Shown piece after piece: positions 18,037-25,956 of a stretch of 64,000 bases of DNA (positions are counted from its first letter, which is position 1; the number at the start of each line of letters is the position of its first letter). The stretch is from Luteimonas wenzhouensis (GTDB lineage Bacteria; Pseudomonadota; Gammaproteobacteria; Xanthomonadales; Xanthomonadaceae). Where the stretch lies: assembly GCF_007859305.1 (NCBI RefSeq), contig NZ_VOHE01000004.1, positions 87,232 to 151,231 of the forward strand, given 5' to 3'. Below the pieces are notes generated by a model. The model ran no database searches. It had not been told where the DNA came from and worked only from the letters and a program-made list of their open reading frames with translations. Position numbers and translations under genes: made by a program.

Positions 18037-20754
18037 ATGAACATCCCCGACGGCCCGCTCCGCGAGCAACTCGACTTCGCCCAGACCGATGCGCTGCTGC
18101 GCGACGATGTCCGCCGCCTCGGCGCGCTGGTGGGCGAAGTGCTCGCCGAACAGGGATCGCCCGCGCTGCTGGAGGAGGTCGAGGCGATCCGCCGCGCGGC
18201 GATCGCGCGGCGCGAGCAGGGCCTTCCGGTCGATGCGCTGGCCGAGGAGATGGCGCGCGTTCCGGTGGACGACGCCGAGCTCGTGGTGCGCGCCTTCTCC
18301 ACCTATTTCAGCGCCATCAACGTGGCCGAGCGGGTGCATCGCATCCGCCGCCGGCGCGACTACGAACGCATCAGCGACCTGCCGCAGCCCGGCGGTTTCG
18401 AGGCGGTGCTGCGCGACCTGCGCGCGGACGGAGTGACCTTCGAGGAGCTGGAGGCCACGTTGCCGCGACTGTGGGTCGAGCCGGTGTTCACCGCGCATCC
18501 GACCGAGGCGGTGCGCCGGGTGATGCTGGAGAAGGAGCGCGAGATCGTCGAACGCCTGGTCGAGGACATCGACCGCACGCGCACGCCGGTCGAGCGCCGG
18601 GTGGGGCTCGAGCGCATCCGGCTCTCGCTCACCGCCGGCTGGCAGACCAGCGACACCCCCGAGCACCGGCCCACGGTCGCCGACGAGGTCGAGCACGTCA
18701 GCTACTACCTCGCCAGCGTGCTCTACCGGGTGGTGCCGGTGTACTACGAGGCGTTCGCCGACGCGATCGAGGCGGTGTACGGGCGCCGGATCACGCTGCC
18801 GCAGGTGCTGCGCTTCGGCAGCTGGGTCGGCGGCGACATGGACGGCAACCCCAACGTCAACGCCGAGACCATCCGCGCGGCGCTCGACGCCCAGCGCGCC
18901 CAGGCCATCGCCCAGTACCGCGCCGACCTGCGTGCGCTCGGCAACATGCTCACCCAGTCGCTGGGCCGGGTGGGCGTGGACGAGGCGGTGGTGGCCCGCA
19001 CCGACGCCTACATCGAACAGCTGCCCGAGGCCGCGGCCCGGCTGCGCCCGCGGCTGGCCGACATGCCGTACCGGCGCCTGCTGGACATGATGAAGGCGCG
19101 CCTGGCGCTCGCCGCCGAGGGCGATGGCAAGGGCTATGCCTCGGCGCGAGAGTTCATCGCCGACCTGGAGCTGATCGACGCCAGCCTGGCCAACCACCGC
19201 GGCGAACACGCCGGCCGCTTCGCGCTGCAGCGCGTGCTGTGGCGCGCGCGCACCTTCGGCTTCCACCTGGCCGCGCTCGACCTGCGCCAGGATTCGGCCG
19301 CGCACGACGCCGCCCTGGCCCAGCTGCTCGGCGACCCCGACTGGGCGGGCCGCGACGCCGCCGAACGCACCGCGCGGCTGCAGGCGCTGCTCGCCGACCC
19401 GCCCGCGGCCCCCGGCGATGCCGCTGGCGTGCTCGGCTCCACGCTGGCGGTGTTCCGCACCGTGCTCGACATGCGCCGCCAGCACGGCGTCGAGGCGATC
19501 GGCCTGTACATCATCAGCATGAGCCGCAGCGCCGCCGACGCGCTGGCGGTGCTGGCGCTTGCGCGCGTGGCCGGCTGCGTCGAGGACGGTACCGTGCCGC
19601 TGGACATCACCCCGCTGTTCGAGACCGTCGGCGACCTCGAGGCCGCGGCCGGGGTGATGCGCTCGCTGTTCGAGGACCCGGTGTACCGCGAGCACCTGGC
19701 CGCGCGCGGCAACGAGCAGACCGTGATGCTGGGCTACTCGGACAGCGCCAAGGACGGCGGCCTGTTCGCCTCGCGCTGGGCGCTGCAGTGCACCCAGGTC
19801 GCGCTCACCGAGCTGGCCGACGAGTTCGGCGTGCGGATCATGTTCTTCCACGGCCGCGGCGGCTCGGTCAGCCGCGGCGGCGGCAAGACCGAGCGCGCGA
19901 TCATCGCCGCGCCGCGCGGCTCGGTGAACGGCTCGATGCGGGTCACCGAGCAGGGCGAGGTGATCCACCGCAAGTACGGCATCCGCGCGCTGGCGCTGCG
20001 CAACCTCGAGCAGACTACCGGCGCGGTGCTGCGCGCCACCCTGCGGCCGCGGCCGCGCGACCCGCGCGAGATGCGCTGGCGCGAGATCGCGCGGCACCTG
20101 GCCGAGGAGTCACGCGCGCATTACCGGGCGCTGGTCCACGACCACCCCGACTTTCCGGCCTACTTCCGCGCCGCGACCCCGGTGGACGTGATCGAGCGCA
20201 TGCAGATCGGTTCGCGTCCGTCGCGCCGCCGCGAAGGCGGCATCAGCAACCTGCGGGCGATCCCCTGGGTGTTCGCCTGGTCGCAGAACCGCTCCGGACT
20301 GACCGGCTGGTACGGTATCGGCCACGCGCTGCAGGTGGGGGTGCAGGCCTACGGCCAGGAGGCGATGACGGAGATGGCGGCCGACTGGCCGTTCTTCGCC
20401 GCCATGCTCGACGATGTCGAAATGCTGCTGGCCAAGTCGGACCTGGCGATCTTCGAACGCTACTCGCGGCTCGCCGGCCCGCTGCACGACGAGTTCCACC
20501 CGCGCATCGCCGAGGAGTTCCTGCGCACCTGCGACGCGATCCTGCTGCTCAAGCAGCGCGACGCCATCCTCGCCGACGACTACCGCCTGCGCCTGTCGAT
20601 CCGCCTGCGCAATCCCTACGTCGACCCGCTGAGCCTGCTGCAGGTCGACCTGCTGCAGCGCTGGCGCGAAGGCGGGCGCGAGGACGAGGACCTGCTGCGC
20701 GCCCTGGTCTCCACGGTCAACGGCATCTCGGCCGGGATCCAGAATACCGGCTGA
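18037..20754 (+). CDS. ppc: Phosphoenolpyruvate carboxylase
   Basis: Carboxylates PEP to oxaloacetate to refill the citric-acid cycle. At 905 residues it is of normal length. Diagnostic blocks are VFTAHPTEA (catalytic His near 154), FGSWVGGDMDGNPNV, LAALDLRQDS, GYSDSAKDGG, FFHGRGGSVSRGGG (catalytic glycine loop near 606), PWVFAWSQNR and the C-terminal QNTG that closes the allosteric site. ATG 18037 follows TTTTCCGG closely, with no strong Shine-Dalgarno. It complements maeB at 55.9 kb at the PEP-pyruvate-oxaloacetate node. Confidence 0.96.
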   Translation: MNIPDGPLREQLDFAQTDALLRDDVRRLGALVGEVLAEQGSPALLEEVEAIRRAAIARREQGLPVDALAEEMARVPVDDAELVVRAFSTYFSAINVAERVHRIRRRRDYERISDLPQPGGFEAVLRDLRADGVTFEELEATLPRLWVEPVFTAHPTEAVRRVMLEKEREIVERLVEDIDRTRTPVERRVGLERIRLSLTAGWQTSDTPEHRPTVADEVEHVSYYLASVLYRVVPVYYEAFADAIEAVYGRRITLPQVLRFGSWVGGDMDGNPNVNAETIRAALDAQRAQAIAQYRADLRALGNMLTQSLGRVGVDEAVVARTDAYIEQLPEAAARLRPRLADMPYRRLLDMMKARLALAAEGDGKGYASAREFIADLELIDASLANHRGEHAGRFALQRVLWRARTFGFHLAALDLRQDSAAHDAALAQLLGDPDWAGRDAAERTARLQALLADPPAAPGDAAGVLGSTLAVFRTVLDMRRQHGVEAIGLYIISMSRSAADALAVLALARVAGCVEDGTVPLDITPLFETVGDLEAAAGVMRSLFEDPVYREHLAARGNEQTVMLGYSDSAKDGGLFASRWALQCTQVALTELADEFGVRIMFFHGRGGSVSRGGGKTERAIIAAPRGSVNGSMRVTEQGEVIHRKYGIRALALRNLEQTTGAVLRATLRPRPRDPREMRWREIARHLAEESRAHYRALVHDHPDFPAYFRAATPVDVIERMQIGSRPSRRREGGISNLRAIPWVFAWSQNRSGLTGWYGIGHALQVGVQAYGQEAMTEMAADWPFFAAMLDDVEMLLAKSDLAIFERYSRLAGPLHDEFHPRIAEEFLRTCDAILLLKQRDAILADDYRLRLSIRLRNPYVDPLSLLQVDLLQRWREGGREDEDLLRALVSTVNGISAGIQNTG

Positions 20755-20822
20755 GCAACTGCAAGGCGCGACCGCCGCGCTTCGCCGCCCATGTGGCGAT
20801 CAACGCGCGCCATCGGCTTCGG

Positions 20823-21308
20823 TCATGGCGCAGGGCGATCGTCCAACAGGACGAACTCGCCTTGCGCCGAGCTCCACGTGGGCTGGTCCCGGTCCAGCAG
20901 GATGCAAGGGCGCCCGCCACATGACGAGATGCGGACACTGCGCAGCGCTTCCCGCGTTTCGGCGTCGATCTCGGCCGCCGTTGCCCGCGCCTCGGCGGCC
21001 TGCACGCGCTGATAGGAGTGTCTGAGCAGCGCCGCGCCAGCGGCCAGCAGCAGGGCGATGCCGGCAGTGGTCGCGATGAGCATCTTCCACGCCCAGGCGA
21101 TCTGCGGCCGGAGGGTCGCGGCCATCTGCGCCTGCTGCTGCTCGAACAGCCGGGCGAGCGTCTGCTGGAACCGGGCCTCCTGCGCTTCCCGCGTCGCCTG
21201 GATGGCCGACTGGCTGTCCGCGGCCTGCCTTTGCAGCTGATCCAGCAACGTATCGAGCCGGCCGGCCGTCAGCACCATCCGGTTGAGCATCGCGTCCGTG
21301 TCCTGCAT
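20823..21308 (-). CDS. Membrane-anchored coiled-coil protein downstream of T4SS effector
   Basis: 161 residues from ATG 21308, behind a GGGGGCG element. The first 70 residues are predicted coiled coil (LDTLLDQLQRQAADSQSAIQ, ARLFEQQQAQMAA). One transmembrane helix follows (MLIATTAGIALLLAAGAALL), then a second short helical stretch rich in Ala/Glu and a small C-terminal domain with CGGRPCILLDRDQPTW. No family recognised. It starts 25 bases after the effector stop on the same strand, so it is probably co-transcribed with the immunity-effector pair. It could be an accessory or second protective protein, or simply a passenger left from a mobile locus. Two Cys (CGGRPC) are the only obvious functional residues. 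Confidence 0.6.
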   Translation of the reverse strand: MQDTDAMLNRMVLTAGRLDTLLDQLQRQAADSQSAIQATREAQEARFQQTLARLFEQQQAQMAATLRPQIAWAWKMLIATTAGIALLLAAGAALLRHSYQRVQAAEARATAAEIDAETREALRSVRISSCGGRPCILLDRDQPTWSSAQGEFVLLDDRPAP

Positions 21309-21333
21309 GTCGCCCCCGTTCCGTGGATGTCCC

Positions 21334-22890
21334 TCAGCGCTCCATGACCACGCCCTGCGCCTGCTGCTGCGCACGCGTGACTGCTTCGACCTCGCGCTGC
21401 CGTGTCTCCTCGCCCAGCCAACCCAGACTGTCCTCCAGTGGGCGCAGCGGGGCCCGTCCCGCGTCGATCGCGGTCCGCTCCTGCAGCAGGCCGTTGGGGC
21501 TGCGCCAGTGGGCCACCAGCCGGTCGTTCTCCATCGACAGCGAATCGATCCCCGGCATCTTCCGCCCTGCTGCGGTCGCCGCGATGGCGCCGGCCATGTC
21601 CTCCATCTGTACCCGGTCGCGATAGCCGCCCGCCTCGGGCCCCAGCCGATCAAGCTGCGTCAGTGCCTGCACGAACAGGGGATGGTCGCGGCCGGGCAGG
21701 GCCTGGTATCCGGCGAGCAGCTGTTCTTCCGCCTCCCTGGCCACGGCCTGCCCGGCGGCGGAGTTCGCGAACGCCTTGGCTGACCCGCGCGCGGTCGCGT
21801 CATCTCCGGCTTCCAGCGCGCGCAGGAAGCGCTCCACGTCCGGATCGGTGGCGGTTGCCGCCGGATGGACAGCCGCGGTGCGTGCCTCTTGTGCCGGGAG
21901 GCGATCGGTATGCATCGGATCCGATGGTCCCGGCCTGAGCAATGGGTCGCCGGGACGGCGGGGACCGGTATGCGCCACGTCGACATGGCGGCCACCACCG
22001 TGGCTGCTGTCGACGAAGTGGAACGGCCCGGCCGGAGGCTCGCCGAAGTTGAACTCCTGCTGGCGCAGCACCTGTGGATCCACGCCGAGTGCTGCCAGGT
22101 CGATCCGGGTCTGACCCAGACGCGACATCGGATGCGCTTCGCGATAAGCCGCCTCGCCACGCGCCAGCGCGCTGATCGCCGCAGCCGCGTAGAACTCGCG
22201 ATAGCCGTGGTGTCCCCGGTCGCGATCGAAGAAGTGCCGGGCCACCGACTCGATGTTCTCCGGCGTGGCCGGCACGCTCTGGCTGACCGGGTCGAACCTG
22301 ATGCCGGGTTTGAAGCGGAATCCGTCCTCCGAGGTGTAGACAAGTTCGCTGCTGCCCGAGTCGAGCAGCCGCTTTGTCAGGGCGGACTCGGTGACAGTTT
22401 CACTTCCTTCGTTGCGCATCCGGTCGGCCACCGCATTGACGCCGGCAATCTCCGCCCGCGACTCCTGCACACGACCCTTGTCGATGTACTCGCGCACCAG
22501 GTTGGTGGCGTCGCGAGGTCCAGGCCGCGCAGCCAGATCGTAAGCATCGCGCTCGATCGCATTGCTGAAATCCGACATCTCCCTGCGATCGAGCGCATGC
22601 GAGAGTTCGTGGGCGAAGACGTTTGTCAGCAGGTCAAGGTTCTTTTGATTAATCGGCCCCTTCAGTACATCCGAGTGAAGCCCGATCTCCCTGTAGTATC
22701 CGGAATACTGTCCCGACCGTGTGCCCGAATCGAGCAACGAAAGCCAGGTAAAGTCTCCCGCATCCCTCGCCCTCGTCGACATGGAACTCAACTGGGGCGA
22801 CTCGCGTAATGCTGCCCCCAGCAGAAGAAGTTGCTGCTCGTTGCCGCCTGCCCTCTGGAAGCGGTGAAACGGAGTGTCCTTGTCGTTCAT
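21334..22890 (-). CDS. Putative type IV secretion antibacterial effector: zincin-like toxin with XVIPCD-type tail
   Basis: 518 residues, no signal peptide. Residues 85-150 hold a zinc-metalloprotease signature, HELSH (94-98) in LTNVFAHELSHALDRR, with a candidate third ligand in QESRAEIAG (Glu 143 or 147). The middle (about 170-345) is unassigned. Residues 400-510 (GRDHPLFVQALTQLDRLGPE..., DRLVAHWRSP, ERTAIDAGRAPL..PLEDS) and the Gln-rich tail RAQQQAQ resemble XVIPCD, the signal by which VirD4 recruits effectors of the Xanthomonas bacteria-killing type IV system. ATG 22890 overlaps the stop of the upstream immunity lipoprotein gene (ATGA), the arrangement expected of an effector-immunity pair. 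Inference: secreted into rival bacteria, it acts on a periplasmic or envelope target. The secretion apparatus is not in the window. Confidence 0.7.
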   Translation of the reverse strand: MNDKDTPFHRFQRAGGNEQQLLLLGAALRESPQLSSMSTRARDAGDFTWLSLLDSGTRSGQYSGYYREIGLHSDVLKGPINQKNLDLLTNVFAHELSHALDRREMSDFSNAIERDAYDLAARPGPRDATNLVREYIDKGRVQESRAEIAGVNAVADRMRNEGSETVTESALTKRLLDSGSSELVYTSEDGFRFKPGIRFDPVSQSVPATPENIESVARHFFDRDRGHHGYREFYAAAAISALARGEAAYREAHPMSRLGQTRIDLAALGVDPQVLRQQEFNFGEPPAGPFHFVDSSHGGGRHVDVAHTGPRRPGDPLLRPGPSDPMHTDRLPAQEARTAAVHPAATATDPDVERFLRALEAGDDATARGSAKAFANSAAGQAVAREAEEQLLAGYQALPGRDHPLFVQALTQLDRLGPEAGGYRDRVQMEDMAGAIAATAAGRKMPGIDSLSMENDRLVAHWRSPNGLLQERTAIDAGRAPLRPLEDSLGWLGEETRQREVEAVTRAQQQAQGVVMER

Positions 22891-23561
22891 GTCGCTTCCT
22901 TGTAGAACTCCGGTATCACGAACGACACCAGAACAGAATCGACGCAAGTGCTGGCGTAGTCGAGATGTTGTTGGTCGAAGTAATAACGCACATCCACGAC
23001 CATGGGGCCGCGAGTGTATTGCCAGTTGAAGTAGCTCCTGTCCGTGAAGATCCTGCTCTCCTCGTCAAACCCTCTCTCACGCAGTGCTGCTCGCAGCTTC
23101 TCCGTCCGCCAGGTGCAGGTGGGGGAGTTGCCCACCCCGAACTCGGCGTCGGGGCGGTAAGGATGAAATGACATTCGTACATCGTCTTCCGTGTACTTCT
23201 TCAGATCGAATGCATAGCTCCAACCCGCCGTGGTATCTCCAATTACCAGGTCGGAGAACATTTCCCCAGGCCGCTTCTGGAGCTTGAGTCCGATCGCCCG
23301 CTCGATGTTCTCCTGGTTCAGATCCTCGCGCCGCTCGATCGCATCGATCATCGCCAGCAGCTTGTCCCAGACCTGCTCGGGCGTCAGCACTGGGCCGCGC
23401 GGCAAGCGAGAGTCCGGCTCGGAGGTCGCCGCTGTCTCGGCCGGGGGCGAGCCCATTCTGTCTGGCGCCGGGCCAGTGCCGGCAGCAGCGACGGGCAATC
23501 CGCTGCAGCCCGCCAGCAGCAGGCACCCCGTCAACGTCAGCGCCGATACACGCAATTCCAT
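22887..23561 (-). CDS. Putative immunity lipoprotein, copy A (intact, paired with effector)
   Basis: 224 residues with a lipoprotein signal: hydrophobic stretch and lipobox LLLAGC, lipidated Cys 19. A Pro/Ala-rich linker is followed by a conserved domain (VLTPEQVWDKLLAMIDAIE, ERAIGLKLQKRPGE, LVIGDTTAGWSYAFDL, CTWRTEKLRAALRERGFDE, YFNWQYTRGPMVVDVRYYFDQ, STCVDSVLVSFVIPEFYKEAT). No named family recognised. The stop overlaps the effector ATG by four bases, so antidote is translated first and the two are coupled. Export to the periplasm fits protection against a toxin delivered there. Two more copies follow upstream. GC content here is visibly lower than in neighbouring core genes, consistent with acquisition. 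Confidence 0.72.
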   Translation of the reverse strand: MELRVSALTLTGCLLLAGCSGLPVAAAGTGPAPDRMGSPPAETAATSEPDSRLPRGPVLTPEQVWDKLLAMIDAIERREDLNQENIERAIGLKLQKRPGEMFSDLVIGDTTAGWSYAFDLKKYTEDDVRMSFHPYRPDAEFGVGNSPTCTWRTEKLRAALRERGFDEESRIFTDRSYFNWQYTRGPMVVDVRYYFDQQHLDYASTCVDSVLVSFVIPEFYKEAT

Positions 23562-23597
23562 TCCCCGATTCCCATCCTTGGCCGTCGAGATCTTCTA

Positions 23598-24347
23598 TCA
23601 CGTTGCGATTGGACTTTCCATGGATGTCGCGGTGGTACAGGCGTATGGCACCGGCATGAAGTCGGCCGAGTACCTGTCCATCCATGTTGCGTCCTTGTAG
23701 AACTCCGGTCTCACGAACGACACCAGAACAGAATCGATGCAAGTGCTGGTGTGGTCGAAATGTTCTTGATCGAAGTAGTAACGCACACGAACAACCATGG
23801 CGCCACGGGTGTACTGCCAGTTGAAGTAGTTCCTGCCTCTTACGGTTCTATTCTCTTCGTCAAACCCTCTCTCACGCAGTGCCGCTCGCAGCCTCTCCGT
23901 CCGCCAGGTGCAGGTAGGGGAATTGCGATCCGCGTCCATATCCAGGCGACGCGGGCGGAACCAGGCTGATATGTCGCTGTCCGTGTAGGCCACCAGGTCG
24001 AATACGTAAAGCCAACCTGCGGTGGTGTCTCCGATCACCAGATTGGAATGCGTTTCGCCAGGCCGCTTCTGGAGCTCGAGCCCGATCGCCCGCTCGATGT
24101 TCTCCTGGTTCAGATCCTCGCGCTGCCCGATCGCATCGATCATGGCCAGCAGCTTGTCCCAGACCTGCTCGGGCGTCAGTACCGGGCCGCGCGGCAAGGG
24201 AGAGTCCGGCTCGGAGGCCGTCGCTGTCCCGGCCGGGGGCGGGCCCACTCGCTCTGGCGCCGGACCAGCGCCGGCAGCGGCGACGGGCAATCCAATGCAA
24301 CTCGCCAACAGCAGGCATGCCGTGAACGTCAGCGCCGATGCGCACAT
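23598..24347 (-). CDS. Immunity lipoprotein, copy B, with lost native stop
   Basis: 249 residues. The first 222 or so align throughout with copies A and C (lipobox LLLASC, Cys 17), but the native stop, which in A and C overlaps an effector ATG, has been destroyed. Translation runs on for about 27 residues (WMDRYSADFMPVPYACTT...) through DNA that is antisense gst sequence and the shared upstream region of these genes. Differences from A concentrate in the C-terminal half (ERLRAALRERGFDEENRTVRG, GAMVVRVRYYFDQEHFDHTS). It starts at ATG 24347 directly after the remnant of a second effector gene. It may still be a functional orphan immunity protein; the added tail could hinder folding. Confidence 0.65.
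   Translation of the reverse strand: MCASALTFTACLLLASCIGLPVAAAGAGPAPERVGPPPAGTATASEPDSPLPRGPVLTPEQVWDKLLAMIDAIGQREDLNQENIERAIGLELQKRPGETHSNLVIGDTTAGWLYVFDLVAYTDSDISAWFRPRRLDMDADRNSPTCTWRTERLRAALRERGFDEENRTVRGRNYFNWQYTRGAMVVRVRYYFDQEHFDHTSTCIDSVLVSFVRPEFYKDATWMDRYSADFMPVPYACTTATSMESPIAT
23631..23682 (+). repeat. 52-bp fragment of the gst gene
   Basis: Matches gst bases 25419-25470 with five mismatches over 52 bases, including GGCACCGGCATGAAGTCGG without a difference. It lies between immunity copies A and B and is read in antisense as the tail of copy B. It shows that the copies arose by duplication of a segment that once lay next to gst. Confidence 0.8.
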
Positions 24348-24364
24348 CCCGATCCTCCGATTCC

Positions 24365-24445
24365 CTTCCGATCCCAACAGAAGCAACTGCCGCTCGTCGC
24401 CACCGGCCCTCTGGAAGCGGTGAACGGAGTGTCCTTGTCGCTCAT
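24365..24445 (-). pseudogene. 5' remnant of a second effector gene
   Basis: Begins with ATG 24445, overlapping the stop of immunity copy C exactly as the intact effector overlaps copy A. The first codons read MSDKDTP against MNDKDTP in the intact gene. A single base is then missing (AA for AAA on the plus strand near 24425), and in the shifted frame HRFQRAGGDERQLLLLG follows, matching HRFQRAGGNEQQLLLLG. Homology stops after about 25 codons, where the sequence joins the upstream region of copy B. Confidence 0.75.
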
Positions 24446-25113
24446 GTTGCGTCCTTGTAGAACTCCGGTATGACGAACGACACCAGAACAGAATCGATGC
24501 AGGTGCTGGTGTAGTCGAGATGTTCTTGATCGAAGTAATAACGCACATCCACGACCATCGGGCCGCGGGTGTACTGCCAGTTGAAGTAGCTCCTGTCCGT
24601 GAAGATCCTGCTCTCCTCGTCAAACCCTCTCTCACGCAGTGCCGCTCGCAGCTTCTCCGTCCGCCAGGTGCAGGTTGGGGAATTGCGACCCGCGTCCATA
24701 TCCAGGCGACGCGGGCGGAACCAGGCTGATATGTCGCTGTCGGTGTGGGCCACCAGGTCGAATACGTAAAGCCAACCTGCGGTGGTGTCTCCGATCACCA
24801 GATTTGAGTGCGTCTCGCCAGGCCGCTTGTGGAGCTTGAGCCCGATCGCCCGCTCGATGTTCTGCTGGTTCAGATCCTCGCGCTGCCCGATCGCATCGAT
24901 CATGGCCAGCAGCTTGTCCCAGACCTGCTCGGGCGTCAGCACCGGGCCGCGCGGCAAGGGAGAGTCCGGCTCGGAGGTCGTCGCTGTCCCGGCCTGGGGC
25001 GGACCCACTCGCTCCGGCGCCGGACCAGCGCCGGCAGCGGCGACGGGCAATCCACTGCAACTCGCCAACAGCAAGCATGCCGTGAACGTCAGCGCCGATG
25101 CGCGCATTTCCAT
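24442..25113 (-). CDS. Immunity lipoprotein, copy C (orphan)
   Basis: 223 residues with lipobox LLLASC (Cys 19) and the same domain as copies A and B. Its N-terminal two thirds follow copy B (THSNLVIGDTTAGWLYVFDL, SDISAWFRPRRLDMDA), while the segment TEKLRAALRERGFDEESRIF through GPMVVDVRYYFDQ matches copy A, so the gene is a mosaic. The stop overlaps the ATG of the decayed effector remnant. As first gene of the cluster it probably carries the main promoter in the gap to gst. An imperfect palindrome ATCAC-AAC-GTGAT lies about 45 bases upstream of its start, and a one-base variant of it precedes copy A. Confidence 0.7.
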   Translation of the reverse strand: MEMRASALTFTACLLLASCSGLPVAAAGAGPAPERVGPPQAGTATTSEPDSPLPRGPVLTPEQVWDKLLAMIDAIGQREDLNQQNIERAIGLKLHKRPGETHSNLVIGDTTAGWLYVFDLVAHTDSDISAWFRPRRLDMDAGRNSPTCTWRTEKLRAALRERGFDEESRIFTDRSYFNWQYTRGPMVVDVRYYFDQEHLDYTSTCIDSVLVSFVIPEFYKDAT

Positions 25114-25323
25114 CCTCAGATTCCCTTCCTTGGTCGTCGCAACGGTTCTATCACGTTGTGATCGGATTCTCCATGGATGCTCCCCGTTCCGGTCCTGTCG
25201 TCCGCCGGGGAAGACCGCCCCCCTCCCCGATCGGCGTTCATGCGCCGGGCCCTCGCATCCGTGACGGGACACGCCTCCCGCACAGGCGTATCGTCGCCTC
25301 CTGTCCCGACGAGGCGAGGCACG

Positions 25324-25956
25324 ATGAGCGGCAGCGAACTTGTGTTCCACACCAACCCGATGTCGCGCGGCCGGATCGTGCGCTGGATGCTGGAGGAGCT
25401 CGGCGTCGAGTACCGCACGGTGGTGCAGGAGTACGGCACCGGCATGAAGTCGGCCGAGTACCTGGCCGTCAACCCGATGGGCAAGGTGCCGGCGCTGCAG
25501 CATCGCGGCGTGGTGGTGACCGAGGCCGCCGCGATCTGCGCCTATCTCGCCGACGCGTTCCCGCAGGCCGGGCTTGCGCCAGCCCCGGAGGATCCGCTGC
25601 GCGGACCCTACCTGCGCTGGATGTTCTTCGCCGCCGGGCCGGTTGAGGCGGCGGTCACCGCGCGCGCGCTCGACCGCCTGCCGCCGGCGGAGAAGGCGGG
25701 CTTCGTCGGCTACGGCAGCTATGAGCAGGCCATGGACGTGCTCGAACAGGCGGCGGCCGCGGCCTCGCCCTGGCTGCTGGGCGAGCGCTTCAGCGCGGCA
25801 GACGTCTATGTCGGCAGCCAGGTCGACTTCGGCCTGTTCTTCAAGTCGGTCCCTGAGCGCCCCGCGTTCACGGCCTGGGCCGAACGCCTGCGCGCGCGCG
25901 AGGCCTACCGCCGCGCGAGGGCGCTGGACGACGCGTTGCTGCCGTCGACGGACTGA
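25324..25956 (+). CDS. Glutathione S-transferase family protein
   Basis: 210 residues. The N-terminal thioredoxin-like domain (SELVFHTNPMSRGRIVRWMLEEL, NPMGKVPAL, VVTEAAAICAYLAD) carries the cis-Pro and the Glu-Ala/Ser glutathione-binding pair. An all-helical C-terminal domain with WLLGERFSAADVYVGS follows. The family conjugates or reduces substrates with glutathione; the substrate is unknown. ATG 25324 has GAGGCGAGG just upstream. Its stop is immediately followed by the GTG of the DUF4326 frame, and the formaldehyde genes lie downstream, a sensible glutathione neighbourhood. A 52-base piece of this gene is duplicated in the toxin locus. Confidence 0.9.
   Translation: MSGSELVFHTNPMSRGRIVRWMLEELGVEYRTVVQEYGTGMKSAEYLAVNPMGKVPALQHRGVVVTEAAAICAYLADAFPQAGLAPAPEDPLRGPYLRWMFFAAGPVEAAVTARALDRLPPAEKAGFVGYGSYEQAMDVLEQAAAAASPWLLGERFSAADVYVGSQVDFGLFFKSVPERPAFTAWAERLRAREAYRRARALDDALLPSTD

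Noticed and set aside
16191-18302. Long minus-strand open frame opposite gshA
   Set aside because: No domain signatures; gshA on the plus strand is unambiguous.
22887-25113. Repeated sequence here being an insertion sequence or CRISPR-like array
   Set aside because: The repeat unit is a coding lipoprotein gene with flanking effector debris; there is no transposase, no short regular repeats and no terminal inverted repeats.
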